From Alistipes sp. (lineage in GTDB: Bacteria > Bacteroidota > Bacteroidia > Bacteroidales > Rikenellaceae): DNA of 16,973 nt. This document shows, piece by piece, positions 10,301 through 15,713 of this stretch. Position numbers and translations under genes: made by a program. The notes beneath the pieces were generated by a model. The model ran no database searches. It had not been told where the DNA came from and was given only the letters and a program-made list of their open reading frames with translations. Positions within the stretch are counted from its first letter, which is position 1. Every line of letters starts with the position of its first letter. The stretch lies in contig JAQUZZ010000002.1 in the NCBI GenBank assembly GCA_028691095.1, forward strand, positions 1-16,973, given 5' to 3'.

Positions 10301-10594
10301 ACCCGGAACATTCAACGAGAACTTACCGTTCACGTCTGTAGATGTTCCCACTGTGGCACTGGCAATTACCGTCGCACCGATCACAGGCTCACCTTCCTGA
10401 TCTTCAACGACTCCGGCAACTGTTATCGTGCCGCCTTGTAGCGACTCGGCCACCTCCGATAGGCTCTCTCCGTTGGAGAAGGCCAAGTATGGAACTGCCG
10501 ACAATAAAACCACCAGGCTCAGCACTTTAGCACCGACCAGATTGTGACCTATCGCCGACATCCATGTCTTGAAGTAAAGTAATGTTTTGTTCAT
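7328..10594 (-). CDS. SusC-like TonB-dependent outer-membrane porin (first pair, operon head)
   Basis: This is a 1088-residue SusC/RagA-family transporter and the first gene of the four-gene leftward operon. The N-terminus has a long signal region, with its hydrophobic core at about 23-38. A carboxypeptidase-D-regulatory-like domain follows (57-127), then a classical VVVAYGTQKK segment (138-147) and the plug domain (about 150-262) with PLILIDGVPR at 211-220 and VLKDASATAVYGVRG at 236-250. The rest is the 22-strand-type barrel ending in GFSVTF. An EF-hand-like loop DQNGDGILD lies at 909-917. No STN domain is present, which fits control by the divergent hybrid two-component regulator rather than by an ECF sigma/anti-sigma pair. 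Met12 is a possible alternative start, but Met1 is kept because the upstream DNA is A/T-rich leader. Confidence 0.95.
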   Translation of the reverse strand: MNKTLLYFKTWMSAIGHNLVGAKVLSLVVLLSAVPYLAFSNGESLSEVAESLQGGTITVAGVVEDQEGEPVIGATVIASATVGTSTDVNGKFSLNVPGNATLTVSCLGYKSRKVNVGNKTSLKVVLESDDAQQLEEAVVVAYGTQKKVSVTAAVSTVTSKELRQSSAPSLANALAGRLAGLTSLQSGGSQPGYDDATMYLRGVSSVNGQNPLILIDGVPRDNIRTLDANEVATVSVLKDASATAVYGVRGANGVILITTKRGSVGQTELNVTFDQSWQQFTYEPERVNSWEFMTLRNEANRNDGMNEEYSGKMISRSLNPLMGLNPSDPDYAMKAAQRHYMYPNHDWYREIFKKSSPQSRVNINITGGTEKLQYFVNAGYLFQGGNLHTEPKSKLGYDPQAKMTRYSFRSNLDYHVTKNLKAFLNLGSYIEKVGQPNASTYGGDRNWMIRDLLHCTLGMKPMTVGPLTPDASLGFDVVPDRVIRPVEADRSPYESVNRRGYREEMRSNLNASLGAEWSLDFITKGLSLKGMASFDAVSTTVMQGDISEMTFATTVDEDNDKIYFAADRELNGTISLSKSGSTRYNVNLQGSVNYSRTFGKHDVGAMVLGQRDMWETTGGEIPYNVVSLAARLSYGYDNRYFFEANMGYNGSEQFAPANRFGFFPALSAGWVISNEKFLKGNKVLTNLKLRVSYGKVGNDARNVGRFLYIDQYYYYAGGGIGGYGSISQGRPGNKTLQWEVAKKQNYGIDMQFFSDWSLTVDYYREQRSKILKSPGMAPQFAGVDSWPILNLGIVDNSGYEIELAYNKSINKDLFLSLKGNFSYNHNKVKYWDEVPYSEGYVYRYRTTGQSLNQQWGYKIDWSNGNGYFNSQEELDKYTEGYVDEDGVEHNGITYNLSTKPQLGDFKYIDQNGDGILDEKDQVPIGFTTIPRVSYGFQASVNYKWFDFTIFFQGMGKYSGYYSSQGVWENVYQGTFFEYHKTAWTAERYAAGQKITYPRLSTGETCSKQRNDFFIMDRAFIRLKALELGYTLPSSALRAIGINRLRVYVRGDNICTWDRLRNSNTDPEQSDQIGYPIAKTYNVGFSVTF

Positions 10595-10683
10595 AGATAA
10601 AAATTTAGGTTTAATTTTTCTGTTTCATCTAATTTTCCCCGCGTATTTTTATAGAAAATTCCGATAGCACGAAATTCTACAAA

Positions 10684-10695
10684 TATTAGCTAATA
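10684..10695. promoter_or_regulatory. 12-bp perfect palindrome TATTAGCTAATA, possible operator
   Basis: TATTAGCTAATA is self-complementary over all 12 bases and lies 90 bases upstream of the SusC start. It overlaps the only promoter-like minus-strand sequence (TAATATTTG). It could be a protein-binding site, but short A/T-rich palindromes also arise by chance. Confidence 0.3.
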
Positions 10696-10781
10696 ATAGA
10701 CTTATTTGTTTCATTTTTTTTCGCATACTGGTCATTCTTGCGTCTGAGGCCTATTTCTCTTTACTAAAACCGGAGGATTCG

Positions 10782-10795
10782 TTTTTACGTAAAAA
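10782..10795. promoter_or_regulatory. 14-bp perfect palindrome TTTTTACGTAAAAA, possible operator
   Basis: TTTTTACGTAAAAA is self-complementary over all 14 bases. It lies 117 bases upstream of the preferred regulator start and 38 bases ahead of the alternative one. A hairpin with a four-base loop is also possible, but no coding transcript clearly ends here, so an operator reading is preferred to a terminator. Confidence 0.3.
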
Positions 10796-10840
10796 TCTAT
10801 AAAACAGAATATTGACAAGATTAAAAATCAAAAATGAAAC

Positions 10841-10860
10841 AAAATCGAAAAAAATCGAAA
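10841..10860 (+). repeat. Tandem 10-base direct repeat AAAATCGAAA x2
   Basis: AAAATCGAAA occurs twice back to back, that is, one helical turn apart. AraC-type DNA-binding domains, like the one at the C-terminus of the neighbouring regulator, often bind direct repeats. If translation starts at 10912 the repeat is in the leader or promoter and could be an autoregulatory site. If it starts at 10834 it is coding and gives the lysine-rich residues QNRKKSKR. Confidence 0.3.
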
Positions 10861-10911
10861 AGAATAATTAGATTTGTACAACCAGAACATGAAACAACCG
10901 ATCACATAACT

Positions 10912-13900
10912 ATGAAGACGAAGCATTTTATTCTATTTCTTTGGATAATTATAGAAACATCCAGCCTAAACACGCTATTTGCTCAACAGAATTTTCATTT
11001 CTCACCCCGAATTTCCAACCTCCAGATCCGGGACATTTGTCAAGACTCTTTAGGCTATTTATGGATTGCCACCGCACGAGGCGTGAATCGCTACAACGGG
11101 TATGAGTACGCCCAACTTCTTAGAGACGAATCAAATAAAGGAAATTCCATTCAATCGAATCGAATCAACAAACTACACATCGATCGCAAAAACAACCTTT
11201 GGATTGCCACCACCCAAGGTCTCAGTCGATACGATCTCTCGCGAGGCATCACCACACCTTATAAGATAGAGGATCGGCAAGAGGAGTATTTTGTTACGGA
11301 CATCACTGAAGATCAGCAAGGAAACATTTGGGTCTCCACCTATAACGATGGCATTTTGAAATGGGACGCCCAGCAGCAGCAATTGTCATATCACTCCATA
11401 CCCTTCGCCTCCGCCATACCCCAACGTGCCCAGACCTTATATATAGATCAAGAACAAAATCTATGGATTGGATATTCAAATGGATCAGCCATAGGGTGTT
11501 ATAATCTAAAGAACAAATCGGCCGAGCTATTTTCGCTTCCGAACTACATCGAGATCAATTGCATGGTCAAATTCCACAAAGATCAATTATGGTTAGGTAC
11601 GGATCAGGGAATTTTAGCGTACGACCTCCAATCTCACCGTATCATCTCACTCCCTGAAGTATTACAGAAAAAAACGCCTCTGTCGAGCGTAAAAATAAAC
11701 GATATATACATGATTGATAGTTCAAACTATATTATAACCTCAACCTTTCATGCATATAAATATTCGGTGGTTTCCGACGTCGTAACAAACCTATCGGTTC
11801 AGCAGGGTCTGGATCAACAAAATAATGACATCATTTGTGCCCTCAAAGATCGACAAGGAAATATCTGGTTGGGGACGTTTGAGCAAGGGATTCTCAAGAT
11901 CAACTCCACCCAACGAACCTTCAATACCCCATCGGCAGCGATCACCTCTCTAAATAGCGAGGCGATCACGGCCTGCTGTTCGGACACACGATTTCATCGT
12001 TTGTGGTTTGGGTCGAAATACAGCGGCCTCTATATTCGCAATGCCAACGGGACGATTCGTCATCTCGACCACACCAACCACCCCGCGTTGGGCTCCATTG
12101 AGCGAGCTCAGGTTCGGGCTCTGTTCTGCGATGCGCAAGATCGCATCTGGATTGGCATCGGACGAACGCTCATTGTCGGGAAACTCACCGAAAGCGGTTT
12201 TACCGAGCTGGTCACACTGAAGAACTTCAGTCCCGTGTCGGCCATTAATCAGGATTATGCCGGCAACGTGTGGGTCGGAAGCTACGCAGGTCTCTACTTC
12301 TTCGGGCGCAAAATTACGGATCCCCCCACGCAGATTACGCGCAAGGGCCCTGTAACAGCGATTCTCCCCGAACGCAACAATCAGCTGATTTATGCCGAAT
12401 ACGGGCAAAATATCTTTATCACGGAGAATAAGACGTTTGAATCCAAACCGCTGATCCCCGAGCAACTCATGACCGACACCCTCTCGTTGAACGCCTGTGT
12501 CGATCTGTGGCGTACCAAGGATGGGAATCTCTGGATCGGAAGTTACACCAAGGGGCTGTTGCGCTACGACCCGATCAATCGAAAATTTACACAATACCTT
12601 CAAAATCAAGGACTCCCAAGCAATGACGTTTTGGCAATCCTTGAAGATCAAAACGGAATGCTCTGGATGAGCACCTCCAACGGCATTGCGCGCTTCGACC
12701 CGAAGAGCGAACAATTCCGCAATTTCAATGAGACCGACGGCCTGATCAATACCCAGTTTTTTGAGAAGTCCATTGGCGCGGACGAGGAGGGAACGCTCTA
12801 CATCGGAGGAAATGCAGGCGTGGAGTGTTTTCAGCCCAACAACATCCGCCCCAACAGCTTCCACCCCTTAGGCATTCTGGAGGATATTAAAGTGATGAAC
12901 CGCAGCGTATTGTCAGATCCAAAAAATCCGCAACCCGACGCCATTCCCTACGCACAGCGCATCACGCTACTCCATCGACAGAACTCCTTCAGCATCGACT
13001 ACACGGGCATCGACTACAACGACGCTGACAAATTGCGCTACTCCTATAAATTAGATGGGTACGACAAGGAGTGGATCGAGGCAGGAAGCAACAAGAAAGC
13101 CTCCTACGCCAACCTCCCCGCCGGAGAGTACCGTTTCCGACTACGGGTGCAGAACGGCGATGGAGTATGGAGCCCCGAGAGCGCACTCGACATCACGGTC
13201 AAACCCTCGCCTTGGCAGACCCTCTGGGCCTATCTGATCTATTGCGGATTGATCGTTGCGGCCATCTATTTCGGAACCCGCTTCTATATCCGGATCCAGT
13301 ATGACCGCAAGGCACGGGAGCTGGCCGAACAACAGCACGCACACGATCTGGCCGTAAATCAACAGAAAATTGACTTCTACGGCAATATTTCGCATGAATT
13401 GCGTACGCCACTTACACTGATCAACGGCAACATCGAACTCTTGGCGCAGTCGACCAAAACGGGAAGCAGTGAGCAAAAATTGATCTCGATGCTCTCTTAC
13501 AACTCGAATAGACTGCTGCGACTGCTCAATCAGCTCCTGGATCTAAGCCGTATGGGACACGACTCCATTCCGCTGCAAGTGACCCTGACCGATATTGTAC
13601 CCATCATTCGCAACGTAGCCAACTCTTTCCGTTTCAATGCACAGAGTCGGGAGATCGACTACTCGCTTCACTTGGAACAAGATCCGTTGCGCATCTACAC
13701 CGATGAGGATGTTTTGGAAAAAATCCTTACCAACCTGATCTCCAATGCTATCAAGTACACCCCCCGTCACGGTCGCATCACCATCGAGGTTATGTCGCTG
13801 CACGGCCCCTTGGCTGCCAAAGCCTATGGCGACCTGCTAACACCGACGTTTGAGTATATGGAGTTCCGGATCACCAACAGCGGCCGCATCTTAGACCCCG

Positions 13901-15060
13901 AACAACTGAAACACATGTTCGAGCGTTTCGGACGGCTCGAAGAGGAGCAGATTCACGGCACAGGCATCGGGTTGCACTACACCCGAACCTTGGTTCTACG
14001 GCAGCACGGAGCCATTCGAGCCACCTCCTCCTCGATTGAGGGAGGGGTTACGATGAGCTTCGTCATCCCCACGGAGCAACGTGCCTTTGCCCCCCAAGAG
14101 TTGGTCAACCGAGAAGAGATTCAGGACGAACAGATCTACGTCTCGGCCGATATTCCACCCATGAATTTTGAGAATCCCGATACGCCGGTGGTTCAACTGC
14201 CCACACAAAAGGAGAGCACGATCTTGGTGGTGGAGGATGATCCTCAGATCCACACGCTGCTCAACAATATGTTACGGAACCAATACAACATTCTGCACGC
14301 CTACAACGGTCGCGAAGGATTCGATATGCTCCGCGAGAAGATGCCCGAAATGGTGATCAGTGATATTCGGATGCCCGAAATGGACGGCATCGTGTTGTGC
14401 AAATCCATCAAGTCCGATCCGCAGCTGAGCCACATCGCGGTGATCCTGCTGACGGCCAAGACCCGCATTGAGGAGCGCATCGAGGGGTACAACTGCGGTG
14501 CCGATGCCTACATCAACAAGCCGTTCCGCGCCGACCATCTGCTCTCGATCATTCACAGTCAGATGGAGAATCGGCATCGACTGAAGAACTATTTCAACGA
14601 CCAGAATCAGAGTCGCAGCTCTGAGGAGGAGGAGTTGGCACAGATTACCAACTCACTCTCAGAGATGGATCAGCGATTTATGGAGAAGCTACACTCCTTC
14701 ATCGACAAGAGCATCGAGAATCCGGATATCAACATCAATGTCATGGCCGTGGAGCTGGGCTTCAGTCGCACCAGTTTCTATCGAAAGATGAAGAGCCTCA
14801 CCGGTTTAGCTCCCAATGATTACGTTCGGAACTTCAAGATGAAGAAAGCAGCCAAATTGATTCTGGAGGGCAATCTGAGCATCGCCGAGATCTCGGATCA
14901 GACCGGTTTTGGCACGCAGTCGCACTTCTCCACCGCCTTCAAGAAGTATTTCGGGGTCAGCCCCAAGGATTACAAGGAGAAGTGGAAGGAGGATCACAAA
15001 AACAGCCGCAGCGTCAAGGAGCTCACTCCAGACGACCCTTGGAAGACCAAGACCATCTAA
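10912..15060 (+). CDS. Hybrid two-component system regulator (sensor kinase, receiver and AraC-type DNA-binding in one chain)
   Basis: This 1382-residue inner-membrane hybrid two-component (HTCS) protein probably senses a glycan breakdown product in the periplasm and activates the divergent SusC/SusD operon. Order: signal peptide 1-24 (LFA/QQ); about twelve propeller repeats of the type GNIWVSTYNDGIL over residues 28-640; a Y_Y_Y domain (about 690-763); a membrane helix (771-793); HisKA with the phospho-histidine H828 in ISHELRTPL; an ATPase domain with N-box N941/N945 and G2 box GTGIGL at 1016-1021; a receiver (about 1101-1220) with phospho-acceptor D1151 in ISDIRMPEMDG and K1203; and an AraC-type helix-turn-helix (about 1256-1360). 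The G1 box is NSGRI (N989) where DxGxG is usual. Met at 10912 is preferred to the in-frame Met at 10834 because it begins a normal signal peptide; the longer form adds 26 charged residues in front. GC content rises sharply after about 11,850. Whether its target is the divergent operon is inferred from position. Confidence 0.93.
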   Translation: MKTKHFILFLWIIIETSSLNTLFAQQNFHFSPRISNLQIRDICQDSLGYLWIATARGVNRYNGYEYAQLLRDESNKGNSIQSNRINKLHIDRKNNLWIATTQGLSRYDLSRGITTPYKIEDRQEEYFVTDITEDQQGNIWVSTYNDGILKWDAQQQQLSYHSIPFASAIPQRAQTLYIDQEQNLWIGYSNGSAIGCYNLKNKSAELFSLPNYIEINCMVKFHKDQLWLGTDQGILAYDLQSHRIISLPEVLQKKTPLSSVKINDIYMIDSSNYIITSTFHAYKYSVVSDVVTNLSVQQGLDQQNNDIICALKDRQGNIWLGTFEQGILKINSTQRTFNTPSAAITSLNSEAITACCSDTRFHRLWFGSKYSGLYIRNANGTIRHLDHTNHPALGSIERAQVRALFCDAQDRIWIGIGRTLIVGKLTESGFTELVTLKNFSPVSAINQDYAGNVWVGSYAGLYFFGRKITDPPTQITRKGPVTAILPERNNQLIYAEYGQNIFITENKTFESKPLIPEQLMTDTLSLNACVDLWRTKDGNLWIGSYTKGLLRYDPINRKFTQYLQNQGLPSNDVLAILEDQNGMLWMSTSNGIARFDPKSEQFRNFNETDGLINTQFFEKSIGADEEGTLYIGGNAGVECFQPNNIRPNSFHPLGILEDIKVMNRSVLSDPKNPQPDAIPYAQRITLLHRQNSFSIDYTGIDYNDADKLRYSYKLDGYDKEWIEAGSNKKASYANLPAGEYRFRLRVQNGDGVWSPESALDITVKPSPWQTLWAYLIYCGLIVAAIYFGTRFYIRIQYDRKARELAEQQHAHDLAVNQQKIDFYGNISHELRTPLTLINGNIELLAQSTKTGSSEQKLISMLSYNSNRLLRLLNQLLDLSRMGHDSIPLQVTLTDIVPIIRNVANSFRFNAQSREIDYSLHLEQDPLRIYTDEDVLEKILTNLISNAIKYTPRHGRITIEVMSLHGPLAAKAYGDLLTPTFEYMEFRITNSGRILDPEQLKHMFERFGRLEEEQIHGTGIGLHYTRTLVLRQHGAIRATSSSIEGGVTMSFVIPTEQRAFAPQELVNREEIQDEQIYVSADIPPMNFENPDTPVVQLPTQKESTILVVEDDPQIHTLLNNMLRNQYNILHAYNGREGFDMLREKMPEMVISDIRMPEMDGIVLCKSIKSDPQLSHIAVILLTAKTRIEERIEGYNCGADAYINKPFRADHLLSIIHSQMENRHRLKNYFNDQNQSRSSEEEELAQITNSLSEMDQRFMEKLHSFIDKSIENPDININVMAVELGFSRTSFYRKMKSLTGLAPNDYVRNFKMKKAAKLILEGNLSIAEISDQTGFGTQSHFSTAFKKYFGVSPKDYKEKWKEDHKNSRSVKELTPDDPWKTKTI

Positions 15061-15092
15061 ACCCTTGCGATTCCACGGGAATCGAAACAACT

Positions 15093-15133
15093 ACAGGAGG
15101 AGCCAAAATGAGATTCATTTTGGCTCCTCCTGT
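15093..15133 (+). terminator. Strong 18-bp hairpin after the regulator, probable terminator
   Basis: The arms ACAGGAGGAGCCAAAATG and CATTTTGGCTCCTCCTGT are perfect reverse complements around a five-base loop, 32 bases after the regulator's stop codon. The position and stability fit a terminator. The following plus-strand bases (TTGGCTTGG) are not a clean U-tract, so it may instead be an mRNA-end stabiliser or a dispersed palindromic repeat. Confidence 0.6.
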
Positions 15134-15254
15134 TTGGCTTGGACAACCGATTTTCGCTTGTCCGCTCCCCCGCAAAACCGCCAAAAAGAACAAAACGCCC
15201 CTCCAAAAATCCACTGTTCCACCCTACTCGACTCTATCTCAATAGGGTCGTCGA

Positions 15255-15286
15255 TTTGGCTTTCTCTTCAATTATTTGTAATATTG
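15255..15286 (+). promoter_or_regulatory. Candidate Bacteroidota sigma-ABfr promoter for the membrane protein/hydrolase pair
   Basis: TTTG at 15255-15258 is followed after 20 bases by TAATATTG at 15279-15286. The established Bacteroides pattern is TTTG, 19-21 bases, TAnnTTTG, so only one informative position of the -7 element differs. Transcription would begin near 15293, leaving a leader of about 120 bases. It sits after the hairpin at 15093-15133, as expected for a new transcription unit. Confidence 0.42.
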
Positions 15287-15416
15287 TACCATACTGAAGA
15301 GGGATGAAACGGCGCGGTGTGGGGATGGAGAAACCTCCTTCTTCGGAGAGGTGCAGCGGAGCCCTCGGTTCATCATCTCTCTGCTCCTCACAAATCCTCT
15401 ATTTTGCCCCCTTTGC

Positions 15417-15665
15417 ATGAAAACGATCTCCTTTATAGCCTCCATCGTTGCCCTCTGTGCGACACTGGTTGCGGCGACGGGATGGGTGGTCTACATCCAT
15501 GACTCCAACCTACTGGTAACCTCGGTACTATTTCTGCCAAACATAACGGGTCTTGCCATGAGTATTCTCAAGCGGAGACAAAGATTATGGAAAGCCGCCC
15601 TTCTCTATGCCTGCCTCAGCCTGCTGTTTTCAGGACTCGTCGACTACATCGTATGGAGCTCCTAA
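15417..15665 (+). CDS. Small three-helix membrane protein, unknown function
   Basis: This 82-residue hydrophobic protein is one I do not recognise. Three likely membrane helices are visible: residues 4-27, 32-51 and 58-78. The basic cluster KRRQR (52-56) lies between helices two and three, so by the positive-inside rule that loop is cytoplasmic, the N-terminus is inside and the C-terminus outside. There are no catalytic motifs. The start at 15417 begins MKTISF and leads directly into the first helix. An in-frame ATG at 15351 would add 22 residues, but that stretch looks like leader sequence. The hydrolase gene starts 48 bases after its stop on the same strand, so the two are probably co-transcribed. 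It may be a genus-level inner-membrane protein unrelated to glycan use, or an accessory to the enzyme; the sequence does not decide. Confidence 0.68.
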   Translation: MKTISFIASIVALCATLVAATGWVVYIHDSNLLVTSVLFLPNITGLAMSILKRRQRLWKAALLYACLSLLFSGLVDYIVWSS

Positions 15666-15713
15666 ACGCAACAACCTTCCTGCTGAAAACCAAACCTACT
15701 AACCCTCTCGATT

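Larger units (their letters stand above)
10595..10911. promoter_or_regulatory. Divergent control region between SusC operon and hybrid regulator
   Basis: This A/T-rich spacer must hold the promoters of both the leftward SusC/SusD operon and the rightward regulator. It contains two perfect palindromes (10684-10695 and 10782-10795) and a tandem direct repeat (10841-10860), listed separately. I looked for the Bacteroidota promoter pattern (TTTG, about 20 bases, TAnnTTTG) on both strands. The nearest match is TAATATTTG on the minus strand (10680-10688), which has one extra base and no upstream TTTG at the right distance. The promoters are therefore not assigned. If the regulator starts at 10834 instead of 10912, the region is 239 bases long. 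Confidence 0.6.
15061..15416. other. Intergenic region: hairpin, then candidate promoter and leader
   Basis: This gap separates the regulator from the small membrane protein gene. It holds an 18-bp perfect hairpin (15093-15133) and a promoter-like pair (15255-15286). About 120 bases of leader follow, with a weak, bulged CTCC/GGAG hairpin near 15334-15349. No coding region here is convincing. A 45-codon frame (15108-15245) begins inside the hairpin and is discussed among the rejected items. Confidence 0.6.

Noticed and set aside
11950..12864. 304-codon minus-strand frame inside the regulator
   Set aside because: The plus strand here encodes conserved propeller repeats; the opposite frame is a by-product of the GC-rich coding bias.
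15108..15245. 45-codon frame with an ideal AGGAGG and ATG
   Set aside because: The SD and ATG are one arm of a perfect hairpin, which explains them without translation. Bacteroidota rarely use Shine-Dalgarno starts, and the peptide is not recognisable.
15351..15416. Upstream extension of the small membrane protein
   Set aside because: The extra 22 residues would put a second hydrophobic stretch before an already good N-terminus at 15417, and the DNA there looks like leader. It is not excluded.
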